A stretch of DNA of 64,000 bases from positions 186,001-250,000 of the forward strand of contig NZ_AEWH01000006.1 in the NCBI RefSeq assembly GCF_000190475.1, read 5' to 3'. This DNA comes from Ornithinibacillus scapharcae TW25. Its GTDB lineage: Bacteria > Bacillota > Bacilli > Bacillales > Amphibacillaceae. This document shows positions 53,142 to 63,336 of the stretch, one piece after another; the first letter of the stretch is position 1, and each line of letters begins with the position of its first letter. A program made the translations under genes and the position numbers. The notes beneath the pieces are model-generated. The model saw nothing but the letters and a program-made list of their open reading frames with translations. It was not told the origin of the DNA and did not search any database.

Positions 53142-53175
53142 AAATGCACTGCATAAATTGCAGTGCATTTTCTGT
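53142..53175 (+). terminator. Terminator of pdxK
   Basis: Perfect 12-bp stem AAATGCACTGCA / TGCAGTGCATTT followed by T residues. Confidence 0.88.
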
Positions 53176-53198
53176 TGTTTATTTTTTCCTGAGTTAAT

Positions 53199-53759
53199 TT
53201 AAACCCTTAGTGAACCTCGGAATCCCCTAGAACCATAATACGAATCTGCGCCATTGTGATAAACAAACACATGACCATAGCGGCAGTCACAAAACAGAGC
53301 ACCACCACGTTCTCGAATATCAGCAGGTGTTTGGATCCAACTGGACGTTTTCAAATCAAAATTGCCAAGTTTATGCAACGAACGGTATTCCTCTTCGTTT
53401 AATAATTCAATTCCCATATCTCTTGCCATGTCCATCGCGCTATTTTCTGGCTTATGTTTTTTTCTTGCTTCTAGTGCTGCACGGTCATAACAGATACTCC
53501 TACGTCCCTTAGGACTTTCTGCTGCACAGTCATAAAATATGTATTCGTCCTTTTCCTTATCGTAGCCAACTACATCTGGCTCTCCACCTGTTCTTTCCAT
53601 TTCATGGAGTGACCACATTTTATCAATATTTGTTTCTAATTTCCGTTGGATTTTTTCCCATTCCAGACCTTCATGACGTTTCATATTCACCTCAAAACGG
53701 GCTTTTAATGTGTTGAGTAGTAGGTCACGTTCTTCTTGTATTAAATTTTTATTACTCAT
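53199..53759 (-). CDS. DUF4256 family protein
   Basis: Soluble protein of 186 residues of the DUF4256 family. Conserved blocks are FEVNMKRHEGLEWEKIQRKL, GEPDVVGYDKEKDEYIFYDC, RSICYDRAALEARK and the C-terminal ALFCDCRYGHVFVYHNGADS. No catalytic activity is known. Single gene before a terminator pair. Confidence 0.9.
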   Translation of the reverse strand: MSNKNLIQEERDLLLNTLKARFEVNMKRHEGLEWEKIQRKLETNIDKMWSLHEMERTGGEPDVVGYDKEKDEYIFYDCAAESPKGRRSICYDRAALEARKKHKPENSAMDMARDMGIELLNEEEYRSLHKLGNFDLKTSSWIQTPADIRERGGALFCDCRYGHVFVYHNGADSYYGSRGFRGSLRV

Positions 53760-53779
53760 GTCATAAACCTCCCTAAAAT

Positions 53780-54508
53780 CTATTCTTCAGATTTCCAATC
53801 TAGATTACTCTCTTCTAGTAAATTATAAATATTATTTTCACCTGTCACTTTGTAATAATCGAAATCGACACTAATGAACTCCTCATAGATCTCAATAAAG
53901 AATAAACCCCCTTGCCCCATAAGTAAATGATATTCATTGTTGTCTTCTTCTACTTCACCAATCCAATTTCGAACCTCGACCTTTTCCATTTCAGAGAATA
54001 TTTGTTCCATCGTCTGTTTATCCGTAATAATAGCTTTTTCAGAGTCAAGTGCATCTTCTTTTCGTTTAATAATTTCCAGTTCACTAATTTTCTCGTAATC
54101 TAGATTACCATATTTTACGAAGACTTCCTCGAGAGTCGATGTATGATATAAGAAGTATAATGCACCCAAAAAAAGAACTATTGACCCCAAAAAGGACACG
54201 GACTTCAGTAAATACTCTCTCTGTTTCTTCTGATGCTTATACTCCATATAAGTATCAAATCCATTAGAGAAAACAATAAGAGCAATAATAGATAAACCTA
54301 ATAAATCGAAATAATCATCATACATAAAGGTACAAATCAAACAAATAATCATCAAGATTAAAACAATACGCTCTACCCATTTATCGGTCTTGTTGATCGG
54401 TGTATGTGGATTTATGGATTGAATCTGAAACTTATTGCGTATGTAAAATGAAATAAGATTAGTAATAATATAAACGATGAAACCAAACATAATAAATGAT
54501 GTAAGCAA
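53780..54508 (-). CDS. Hypothetical membrane protein
   Basis: Protein of 242 residues with four N-terminal helices (about 2-22, 47-65, 70-86 and 106-124) and a C-terminal soluble domain of about 115 residues rich in Glu (EKISELEIIKRKEDALDSEK, then NEYHLLMGQGGLFFIEIYEE). Family not recognised. It lies 20 bp upstream of the DUF4256 gene and is probably in the same transcript. Confidence 0.65.
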   Translation of the reverse strand: MLTSFIMFGFIVYIITNLISFYIRNKFQIQSINPHTPINKTDKWVERIVLILMIICLICTFMYDDYFDLLGLSIIALIVFSNGFDTYMEYKHQKKQREYLLKSVSFLGSIVLFLGALYFLYHTSTLEEVFVKYGNLDYEKISELEIIKRKEDALDSEKAIITDKQTMEQIFSEMEKVEVRNWIGEVEEDNNEYHLLMGQGGLFFIEIYEEFISVDFDYYKVTGENNIYNLLEESNLDWKSEE

Positions 54509-54599
54509 CTAATTTCCTCCCCAAGTAATCAAAGTGATGACTTCCCCACTTCATTCTAACATAATCTTCCAACAATTTTAAAACACCCTATTTCGTGGT

Positions 54600-54638
54600 A
54601 AAAAATTGACTAGAAAACCAATGTAATTTTCTAGTCAT
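54600..54638 (-). terminator. Terminator of the DMT transporter gene
   Basis: TGACTAGAAAA / TTTTCTAGTCA stem, ATTTTTT tail on the minus strand. Confidence 0.85.
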
Positions 54639-54647
54639 GCACTAAAA

Positions 54648-55532
54648 CTATAGTCCTCTTTTCTTTACTACTGCTTTTCTATGAAAACTCGGCTTAATTT
54701 CAGCAATTAATATTGCCATCATTATTAAAATAGCACCCGTAACCATTCTACCAGTCAGTACCTCGTGAAGGATTAACACCGATAATACCATTCCGAAGAA
54801 AGACTCCAATGACAGAATGATCGCTCCTTTCGTTGCAGTCGTATAACGAAATGCAATGTTTTGAAATAGATAAGCTATTGTTGTAGAAAACACAGCAAGA
54901 TAGACAATAGAATAAACCGCCTCCTGCTCTAATGTCGTTGGTATATTCCCTTGAATGAATACACTAAGTACACTGATTGAGGATGCGGTAATAAACTGCA
55001 TAATTGTCAATGCTATAGCGTCCTCTTTTTGCACAAATCGATTCGTATAGAAAATATCAAATGCAAAGGCAACCGCACAAGCTAGCGATAAAGCATCGCC
55101 AATATTAATCGTCATACTTCCTTGTAATGATAAAAAGCCAATTCCGACTAGAGCTAGAATAGAACCTATTGTTTCAAAGCGGTCAATTTTACGCTTATAG
55201 ATTACTAAGGCAATTAACGGAACAATGACCACATTTACTGCCGTCAAAAACGCATTTTTAGATGGTGTAGTATACTCCAATCCAACGGTCTGTAAGGCAA
55301 AACCGATATAAAGAATTGTCCCTAATATTGCTCCCTTCCACACGACTGCTTTTGAAAACTTCTTTAATTTAAACCCAAACAAGAGCATTAATATGAGAGT
55401 TGCTAACACGAATCTGCCTGCCATTACTTGATAAGCGGTTAGGTATTCAAGAGCAATTGCAGTTACGACAAATCCGCTTCCCCATACAAACGCTGTTATA
55501 AGCAACATTCCATCGCCAATATATTGTTTCAT
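54648..55532 (-). CDS. DMT superfamily (EamA) transporter
   Basis: Drug/metabolite transporter of 294 residues with ten helices in two EamA repeats (about 8-135 and 150-280). Typical marks are AFVWGSGFVVTAIAL in helix 1 and TPSKNAFLTAVNVVIVPLIAL around helix 4. Probable efflux of amino acids or metabolites. The start at 55532 is chosen (GAAAGGG before it) over an ATG 29 codons earlier. Single gene. Confidence 0.9.
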   Translation of the reverse strand: MKQYIGDGMLLITAFVWGSGFVVTAIALEYLTAYQVMAGRFVLATLILMLLFGFKLKKFSKAVVWKGAILGTILYIGFALQTVGLEYTTPSKNAFLTAVNVVIVPLIALVIYKRKIDRFETIGSILALVGIGFLSLQGSMTINIGDALSLACAVAFAFDIFYTNRFVQKEDAIALTIMQFITASSISVLSVFIQGNIPTTLEQEAVYSIVYLAVFSTTIAYLFQNIAFRYTTATKGAIILSLESFFGMVLSVLILHEVLTGRMVTGAILIMMAILIAEIKPSFHRKAVVKKRGL

Positions 55533-55625
55533 CTCAGATGCCCTTTCTTCTAAAAAAATATTACTACGATTATACAGAATGATGAGAAAATAGGATAGAA
55601 AAAGAATTTGGGTTTGCAAAAAATA

Positions 55626-55662
55626 ATAGAGGTGTAAATCGTCTATCTGATTTACACCTCTT
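55626..55662 (-). terminator. Terminator of the xpt-pbuX operon
   Basis: Perfect 12-bp stem AGAGGTGTAAAT / ATTTACACCTCT with a T-rich minus-strand tail. Confidence 0.88.
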
Positions 55663-55668
55663 TGGCTT

Positions 55669-57765
<2,097 letters not shown>

Positions 57766-57781
57766 TATTGAATTGTTTTCA

Positions 57782-57810
57782 AGTATACCTGCATATCCAA
57801 CTGAAATCAA
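57782..57810 (-). promoter_or_regulatory. Promoter of the xpt-pbuX operon
   Basis: Minus strand TTGATT (57810-57805), 17-bp spacer, TATACT (57787-57782), upstream of the riboswitch aptamer. Confidence 0.7.
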
Positions 57811-57938
57811 GAGTGATTTTAATGTAAAAAAATTCAGTTTTTGATTAGAAAGCTAATGATTTCCGTATATTGCTAAAGAATCGGAGCATTTCGCAAAAGA
57901 TTATGTCAACATCCTTTTTGAAACAGCAGTTTTACTAA

Positions 57939-58805
57939 CTAAACATCATTCAATCTTTCTAACTTATCAGGATTACGTACGAAAAAGATGTTTTTCAGCA
58001 GATTATCCTGCATTTCAAAGAGCACTGCGAGAATAACATTGTTTTCCGCAAGTACCAAGAGAGCAAGATCGCCATTTAACATCTGTTCTACTATTCTTGT
58101 ATCCTCGCCAAAATATGGTAGTCGCTTCATTAGACCCATTAAGAAACGAAGTACTCTCTCACTGGATTGAACTGGATATAACGCCGCTGGTACTTTTCCA
58201 CCACCATCGGAATAAACCGTAATATCTTCGGCTAATAGAGATAGTAATTGCTCCACATTTCCCTCCTGTAACGAAAATAATAGGCTATCCATCATACGGT
58301 GATTCAGATTAGATGTCGAATACCCTCCCTGTGGTATACCTAGTTTGCCTTTTGCTCTACTATAGATTTTTCTCGCATTAACTTCCGACTTCTCCACCAT
58401 CCCAGCAATGGATTGATAATCGAAAGCAAATGCCTCCCTTAGGACATATATAGCACGTTCTACAGGAGTGAGCTTTTCCAATAAGACCAGTAATGCATAG
58501 GATAGCAAGTCATTCATGATAATTTGATCTTGTTCATCCTTCGAAACTTTAATAGGCTCTGGCAACCATGTTCCTATATATTGTTCCCGTTGCTTTCTTG
58601 CAGATATTAAATAATCCAAGCATTGATTGGTTACCATCTTACAAAGATATGCCTTCGTGTTCTCCAACCGCGAAAGGTCCACTTGATGTAGCTTTACAAA
58701 CACATCTTGAACGATATCCTCTGCATCACTACTAGTACCAGTTAATTGATAGGCTAATGTAAAAAGCAGTGGTTTGTACTCATCATACATCATTCCTATT
58801 TCCAT
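57939..58805 (-). CDS. ECF41-family sigma factor (SigJ-like, SnoaL C-terminal domain)
   Basis: Sigma factor of 288 residues with region 2 (LFTLAYQLTGTSSDAEDIVQ, NTKAYLCKMVTNQCLDYL) and region 4 (LTPVERAIYVLREAFAFDYQ, SEVNARKIYSRAKGKLG), then a SnoaL/NTF2-like C-terminal domain holding the DGGGK motif diagnostic of the ECF41 group. In this group the fused domain replaces a separate anti-sigma factor and modulates activity. It follows a flavin oxidoreductase gene by 28 bp, the usual ECF41 partnership. Autoregulation is supported by the promoter at 60042-60068. Confidence 0.92.
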   Translation of the reverse strand: MEIGMMYDEYKPLLFTLAYQLTGTSSDAEDIVQDVFVKLHQVDLSRLENTKAYLCKMVTNQCLDYLISARKQREQYIGTWLPEPIKVSKDEQDQIIMNDLLSYALLVLLEKLTPVERAIYVLREAFAFDYQSIAGMVEKSEVNARKIYSRAKGKLGIPQGGYSTSNLNHRMMDSLLFSLQEGNVEQLLSLLAEDITVYSDGGGKVPAALYPVQSSERVLRFLMGLMKRLPYFGEDTRIVEQMLNGDLALLVLAENNVILAVLFEMQDNLLKNIFFVRNPDKLERLNDV

Positions 58806-58833
58806 CCGGAAATCACTCCTATGGCATTTTCTT

Positions 58834-60009
58834 TTATTTTATCAAACTAGCAATATCCCAGGTTATTTTTCTAATAAATAGACCAAGTTTTCCGGAAAAA
58901 ATCAGTTGAAAAGGTGATAGCTTAACCCACACTAGACCTTGTTTATCTCCAAGTCCAAAGCAATACGTCTTTATCGGGGTACGATGTTTAGGTGCTTTCC
59001 TTTGACTTAAATCAGCCTGAATAATCTTCCCTAATCTTCTAGCCTGAATCGTTGCTTCCTTACAAGTCATTGTATCTTCTACCATGGTTTTAGGATCATA
59101 GATTTTCGTACAATCACCTATACTATATATTCCTTCCCTTTGAGTTACTCGGTAGGATTCATCCACCTTCACCCGCCCTTCGTTCGTTAGAGGTACCCCC
59201 CATTTAGCTAATGATGGATTTGGGATTAGTCCTGTCGTCCATATCGTTAAACCAGTTGGAATATAGCCCCCACCCTCTAGCTCTAACATTCCTGCATTTT
59301 CTCTTATCGCCCTCTCATGATGGAGTACAATAACTCCTATACTATTAAGCTTTTCCTCCAATCTTTTCCCTACTTTATCTGGACCTTCTGGAAATAACTT
59401 ATCCTTTGAATTTATAAGGATAATATTTACGTTATTTGGATGGATAGAATAACATTCTGCCGCTTCCCTCATTTTCTCTGCTAGCGCAGCAGATGTCTCA
59501 ATACCACTAATTCCTGCGCCAATAATCGTAATGGTAAGGAGTCTCTGTCGTTCATTTTGGTTCTCAGTCTTCATAGCTTGTTGCATATTTTCCTGCCAGC
59601 GCTGAAGAATTAACTGGGCATTTTTTTCACATGATAATGTTAGTCCTCCTAATGTTGGATGGACTTCCTGGACAATACTTCCCACGGCAATGACAGCAAT
59701 ATCATAATTTACATGGTGTTCCATTCCCTTTTTGTCGTGTATTCTAATCAATTTGTTCTCATAGTCAATTCCACTTACTAAGCCCTGTAAAACATCTACT
59801 CCCATGGGAAAAATTTGTTTCCATGGTATTCTGATTTCCGAATGAGTAGCTGCTGCTGGCTTAAACAGTAGAACCTTCCTAATGTGATGTGGCATAGGAT
59901 CAATTAAAATTATTCGTAATGAACGGTGTTTCACTCTTCTCTGAATTGACTTTATAGCATGAATCCCGGCATATCCGCCACCAATTATGACACAAGTTAG
60001 TTCGCTCAT
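58834..60009 (-). CDS. NAD(P)/FAD-dependent oxidoreductase, NDH-2-like
   Basis: Flavoprotein of 391 residues with two Rossmann dinucleotide folds: FAD-binding VIIGGGYAGIHAIKS at the N-terminus and NADH-binding TIIGAGISGIETSAAL near residue 165; the FAD-contacting GIYSIGDCTKI is near residue 295. Resembles type II NADH dehydrogenases and AIF-like oxidoreductases. It is the partner gene of the ECF41 sigma factor and probably its main target, though the electron acceptor is unknown. Confidence 0.9.
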   Translation of the reverse strand: MSELTCVIIGGGYAGIHAIKSIQRRVKHRSLRIILIDPMPHHIRKVLLFKPAAATHSEIRIPWKQIFPMGVDVLQGLVSGIDYENKLIRIHDKKGMEHHVNYDIAVIAVGSIVQEVHPTLGGLTLSCEKNAQLILQRWQENMQQAMKTENQNERQRLLTITIIGAGISGIETSAALAEKMREAAECYSIHPNNVNIILINSKDKLFPEGPDKVGKRLEEKLNSIGVIVLHHERAIRENAGMLELEGGGYIPTGLTIWTTGLIPNPSLAKWGVPLTNEGRVKVDESYRVTQREGIYSIGDCTKIYDPKTMVEDTMTCKEATIQARRLGKIIQADLSQRKAPKHRTPIKTYCFGLGDKQGLVWVKLSPFQLIFSGKLGLFIRKITWDIASLIK

Positions 60010-60041
60010 TATTCGCAACTCCATTCTATTTTTATAAACAA

Positions 60042-60068
60042 AACGAATTAGGAATTGATTTCGTGACA
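60042..60068 (-). promoter_or_regulatory. ECF41-type promoter of the oxidoreductase-sigma unit
   Basis: Minus strand TGTCACG (60068-60062), 16-bp spacer, CGTT (60045-60042). The published ECF41 consensus as I recall it is TGTCACA and CGTC, so each element has one mismatch. It places the transcription start about 30 bp before the start codon. Confidence 0.6.
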
Positions 60069-60070
60069 AT

Positions 60071-60112
60071 AAAAATAAGGATAAGCAAATTATCGCTTAT
60101 CCTTATTTTTCA
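60071..60112 (-). terminator. Terminator of the ArsR/START-PDZ unit
   Basis: Perfect stem AAAAATAAGGATAAGC / GCTTATCCTTATTTTT. It insulates the ECF41 promoter from upstream transcription. Confidence 0.88.
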
Positions 60113-60129
60113 ATTATACATTTTATTTT

Positions 60130-60828
60130 TTAATACGCTACAGGATACGCTACCACTTTGCAATCCAGTTCTAATTCTTCCGAGTCACGTTGAACGGTTA
60201 ATTTCACTGACTTATCAAGGTCCTTACTATTCAATAACCTTTCAAATGATTCATAACCAGTTACTTCATCTTGGTCTATTCCTAAGATAATGTCTCCCGC
60301 AATTAATCCAGCTTGCGAAGCTACAGATCCCTCCATAACTTTGGAAATCTTAGTACCCATACCTTCAGAGTTTGAGGAATGAATAATACCAATCCATGTT
60401 CGCCATAAATTCCCTCTATTATCTTGACCAATTTCATAAACACTTTTTAGATTTTCTAAAAATTGTCCCGTACCAAATAACATATTTTCCTTTGAAGCTG
60501 CGTCCATTTCAGCTAGGAAAGAAGCACGGTACTCAATACTAACACGGATACCATTTTCAACGTTTTCTAATTCTGTTATTGTTGTGAAGTCCCCATCAGC
60601 ACTTTGAAGAACAAAGCGTTTAAGCTCTTCAATTTCTGTAATGATTCCTTCACTCGTTGCCCCCCAGCCATGATTCATGAAAAGTTTTCCACCAACTCTA
60701 AAATCAACCTCTGCTTCTTTTGTGTACCAACGATTTAGATGCTCCTCCTTTGTAAGGGCATCCCAAACCTTTTCAAGTGATGCTTGAACTACAATTTCTC
60801 GCTTTACGGAATCTTTGACTCTAGTCAT
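60130..60828 (-). CDS. START-like (AHSA1/SRPBCC) domain fused to a PDZ domain
   Basis: Protein of 232 residues. Residues 1-140 are an AHSA1-type SRPBCC ligand-binding domain (KREIVVQASLEKVWDALTKE, then HLNRWYTKEAEVDFRVGGKL and a C-terminal helix with TGQFLENLKSVYE). Residues about 150-228 form a PDZ domain (GTKISKVMEGSVASQAGLIA, GDIILGIDQDEV, FERLLNSKDLDKSVKLTV). No signal peptide. SRPBCC proteins paired with ArsR regulators are common, but the C-terminal PDZ is unusual. It overlaps the ArsR gene by 8 bp. Ligand and partner unknown. Confidence 0.88.
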   Translation of the reverse strand: MTRVKDSVKREIVVQASLEKVWDALTKEEHLNRWYTKEAEVDFRVGGKLFMNHGWGATSEGIITEIEELKRFVLQSADGDFTTITELENVENGIRVSIEYRASFLAEMDAASKENMLFGTGQFLENLKSVYEIGQDNRGNLWRTWIGIIHSSNSEGMGTKISKVMEGSVASQAGLIAGDIILGIDQDEVTGYESFERLLNSKDLDKSVKLTVQRDSEELELDCKVVAYPVAY

Positions 60829-61141
60829 CTCGCTCTTCTCCTTTTTCTACATAATTTTTTAAACTTACGAGCTGTCTGTCTAGTAAATCTTCGATGTAGT
60901 GAAGCATTTCATTGTATGCTAGTTGCAATCTTGTACTGTTTAAGGAGTATAACCGGTATTTTCCTTGAACAGATTCTGAGATAATTTCTTCTTCTAAGAG
61001 GATTGTTAAATGCTTCTTAATTGCTGGCTGAGAGATTTCAAATGCTTCGACAATCTCTTTTTGTGACTTGTTGCCATCTTTAAGCATGCTTAGAATTCGC
61101 CGTCTAGTTGGGTCACCTAATGCTCGGTAAACGTCTGGCAC
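60821..61141 (-). CDS. ArsR-family transcriptional regulator
   Basis: Winged-helix repressor of 106 residues: ALGDPTRRRILSMLKDGNKS, recognition helix in FEISQPAIKKHLTILLEEEI, and wing GKYRLYSLNSTRL. No metal-binding cysteine pair of the ArsR/SmtB metal sensors is present, so it answers to another signal or acts with its SRPBCC partner. GTG start at 61141. It precedes and overlaps the START-PDZ gene. A perfect palindrome in its leader (61160-61179) is the probable operator. Confidence 0.92.
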   Translation of the reverse strand: MPDVYRALGDPTRRRILSMLKDGNKSQKEIVEAFEISQPAIKKHLTILLEEEIISESVQGKYRLYSLNSTRLQLAYNEMLHYIEDLLDRQLVSLKNYVEKGEERDD

Positions 61142-61159
61142 TTCACCCTCACCTCAATC

Positions 61160-61179
61160 ATATAACCTTTTGGTTATAT
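61160..61179. promoter_or_regulatory. Palindromic operator candidate for the ArsR regulator
   Basis: ATATAACC - TTTT - GGTTATAT, 8-bp arms with no mismatch, 18 bp before the ArsR start codon. Typical size and place for ArsR autorepression. Confidence 0.6.
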
Positions 61180-61304
61180 ATAGAATAACAACAGAAAAAG
61201 ACGCCGTCAAGTACTTTTTAAAAAATTAGACAATGGACACAAGACTTTAAATGGAATGCATGTTATCCTTAAGATAAGAAATATGTATTTAAAGGAGTTT
61301 ATAG

Positions 61305-61730
61305 ATGAAGAAGCTCGCTTTATCAATTTTTTCTGTAGTCCTTTTCCTATCTGGCTGTGGTCTACTTGAAGAAACTCAAAACACGCTTGATTATGCAACA
61401 GAAGCAACCGATTACCTGAATGAGTTAAATACTTTTGCAGAGGAAGTTCAAAACTTATCAGAAGGTGAGAATATAAATATAGAGCAATTGGAAAGCAAAC
61501 TAGCCACTCTCGAACAGTCTATAGAAAGTTTTAATACGCTGGAAGTTCCTGTCATAGCAGAAGGCATCCATGAAGATATATTAGCTAAGAATGAACAACT
61601 ATTAAATATTATTCATAACGCACAGGAAAATGGAGAGCTTGTATTAGATGAGATACAAAATGGTGAGTTATATCAAACAATTGAAAGCTTCACCAATTTT
61701 ATGAATCAGATTGAGCAACTAGGGCTTTAA
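61305..61730 (+). CDS. DUF6376-type lipoprotein
   Basis: Exported lipoprotein of 141 residues. The signal peptide MKKLALSIFSVVLFLSGC ends in the lipobox LSGC with Cys18 as the lipidated residue. The mature part is helical and acidic (NTLDYATEATDYLNELNTFAE, then LESKLATLEQSIESFNTLEV), compatible with the DUF6376 family of Bacillus lipoproteins. No function known. Own terminator; diverges from the ArsR unit. Confidence 0.85.
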   Translation: MKKLALSIFSVVLFLSGCGLLEETQNTLDYATEATDYLNELNTFAEEVQNLSEGENINIEQLESKLATLEQSIESFNTLEVPVIAEGIHEDILAKNEQLLNIIHNAQENGELVLDEIQNGELYQTIESFTNFMNQIEQLGL

Positions 61731-61736
61731 AGATGT

Positions 61737-61766
61737 AAAAAGGATTAGACATTCTAATCCTTTTTA
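61737..61766. terminator. Terminator between convergent lipoprotein and fosB genes
   Basis: AAAAAGGATTAG / CTAATCCTTTTT hairpin, perfect, usable from both sides. Confidence 0.88.
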
Positions 61767-61784
61767 TTTGTTTTCATACTATCT

Positions 61785-62207
61785 TTATTCAAAAAACTCC
61801 ATATGATCTTTTGTATCTCTATAATAAGTTAATCTGTCTTCTAACGTACCCGTATGCAACTCAAATTTGTGACCATCTGGATCCGTAAAATAAATGGATT
61901 GTTTATCACGAATATCGCGTTCCCTGCCAGGTAATATCGTAACCCCTAAACCTTTTAACTTTTGATTATAACTCTCAAAGTCTCTCTCTTCAATTGAAAA
62001 TGCAATATGTGTATAGGAATGGTGTATCTCTGTTCTAGATATATCCTTCTCCTCATTTAAGGCAAGCCATAGACCATTCAAGTCAAAGTATGCTGTTGTT
62101 CTTCCTTTAACCAATAGTTTGGCATCAAAAACCTGTTGATAAAATGCTATTGATTCTTCTAAATTAGAAACAGAAAACAAAATATGATTGATAGACCCCA
62201 GCTTCAT
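61785..62207 (-). CDS. fosB: Metallothiol transferase FosB (fosfomycin resistance)
   Basis: VOC-superfamily enzyme (140 residues) that opens the fosfomycin epoxide with bacillithiol. The sequence is of the FosB type: [20 protein letters not shown] with the first metal His, [20 protein letters not shown], the middle His of [10 protein letters not shown], and [20 protein letters not shown] with the Glu ligand. ATG 62207 has AAAGGA eight bases before it and follows the GNAT stop by one base. Chromosomal FosB is common in Bacillus. Confidence 0.95.
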   Translation of the reverse strand: MKLGSINHILFSVSNLEESIAFYQQVFDAKLLVKGRTTAYFDLNGLWLALNEEKDISRTEIHHSYTHIAFSIEERDFESYNQKLKGLGVTILPGRERDIRDKQSIYFTDPDGHKFELHTGTLEDRLTYYRDTKDHMEFFE

Positions 62208-62208
62208 C

Positions 62209-62673
62209 TTATTCATCCTTTACCATTACATTAAACTTAGTACTTCCTCTTGAGAAATCCTGTACTTTTAAGAAGCCGAGATTTTCATATAAACGTATAG
62301 CTCGTATATTAAAATCTGCAACCGTTAACCTCAAGTTCCCTGCATATTCATGGCGGATCTCTTCGATAATAAATTCCATAAATGCTTTCCCTAGCCCTTT
62401 TCCAGTTAAATCAGGTCTCATTCCTAACCCTAAATCAAGATAATCACCATCATATGCACGATATTCATGACCAACAGGCACTTGAGCATCTTTACCTGTA
62501 CAATAAAACCCCGCTATTTTGCCATCTTTTTCAATCAATATATAATTTTTACTGGTTAATTCCAGTATTGCCTCACCTGACAATACTTGATTGTAAAAAT
62601 CATACGGTTTATCGTATTTCCATCCTAAAATTTTAATCGCAGATTTTTCTGTCATTCTCTTTGCTATCCACAT
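62209..62673 (-). CDS. GNAT family N-acetyltransferase
   Basis: Acetyltransferase of 154 residues, acetyl-CoA loop [20 protein letters not shown] followed by [21 protein letters not shown]-terminal signature [20 protein letters not shown] resembles small Bacillus GNATs of unknown substrate. Its last base is one nucleotide from the fosB start, so the two are co-translated. ATG 62673 is preferred to the TTG before it. Confidence 0.87.
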   Translation of the reverse strand: MWIAKRMTEKSAIKILGWKYDKPYDFYNQVLSGEAILELTSKNYILIEKDGKIAGFYCTGKDAQVPVGHEYRAYDGDYLDLGLGMRPDLTGKGLGKAFMEFIIEEIRHEYAGNLRLTVADFNIRAIRLYENLGFLKVQDFSRGSTKFNVMVKDE

Positions 62674-62698
62674 CAAAAGTGCAACCTCTACTCTCCTC

Positions 62699-63202
62699 TT
62701 ATTTCAAAAACAAGGACATATACTCCTCGTCATAATAGACATTTTTTATAAGTAATGCTTTCTCCTCTATCCCAAAAGTCTTAAAACCATATTTTTTGTA
62801 CAGTGCTTTTGCCCCCAGGTTAATTGATACAACCGTTAAATTTATTTTCTTAATTCCACCCATGTTCCTAGCTTGTTGAATTGCTTTCTCTAATAGTGCT
62901 TCTGCTATTCCTTTCCCTCGCTCATTAGGTGTAACATACATGGCGAAAATATTCGCCTTATGCTTTAGTTTTGTCTTCGATTCAGGAGATAACGTTACCA
63001 TTCCGACCAGTTTCCCATCTTTAAACGCCCCAAAGTTATAACTTGCTCCTAATCTGAACTTCTCCTCATATTGTTCAACTACAAGTTTATTTTGAATAAT
63101 TTCTTCATAACTTTGAGCAAATGCTTCCGGATTTTCTTTAAGCGCTTCTAGACGGAGTTCATAATATTGCTTTGCATCCCCCGGTTCTAATAAACGAATC
63201 AT
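62699..63202 (-). CDS. GNAT family N-acetyltransferase (YjcF/YesJ-type)
   Basis: Acetyltransferase of 167 residues with IRLLEPGDAKQYYELRLEAL and PEAFAQSYEE near the N-terminus, acetyl-CoA loop VTPNERGKGIAEALLEKAIQ, then LTVVSINLGAKALYKKYGFK. First gene of a three-gene unit with the second GNAT and fosB, so all may serve stress or antibiotic tolerance, but the substrate is unknown. Confidence 0.88.
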   Translation of the reverse strand: MIRLLEPGDAKQYYELRLEALKENPEAFAQSYEEIIQNKLVVEQYEEKFRLGASYNFGAFKDGKLVGMVTLSPESKTKLKHKANIFAMYVTPNERGKGIAEALLEKAIQQARNMGGIKKINLTVVSINLGAKALYKKYGFKTFGIEEKALLIKNVYYDEEYMSLFLK

Positions 63203-63284
63203 ACCTATCAATCCCCCAAACATATCCCTATTTAATTATTCTAGTTAAGATCTAGAAAACCCTTCAAATTTTTCGATTTTTATC

Positions 63285-63313
63285 TTGATTAGGAATATAT
63301 GTTCGTATATAAT
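63285..63313 (+). promoter_or_regulatory. Promoter of the Rpn-like gene
   Basis: TTGATT (63285-63290), 17-bp spacer, TATAAT (63308-63313). Strong sigma-A promoter, 24 bp before the start codon. Confidence 0.75.
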
Positions 63314-63336
63314 GTAAAAAAAAGGAAGTGATTAGG

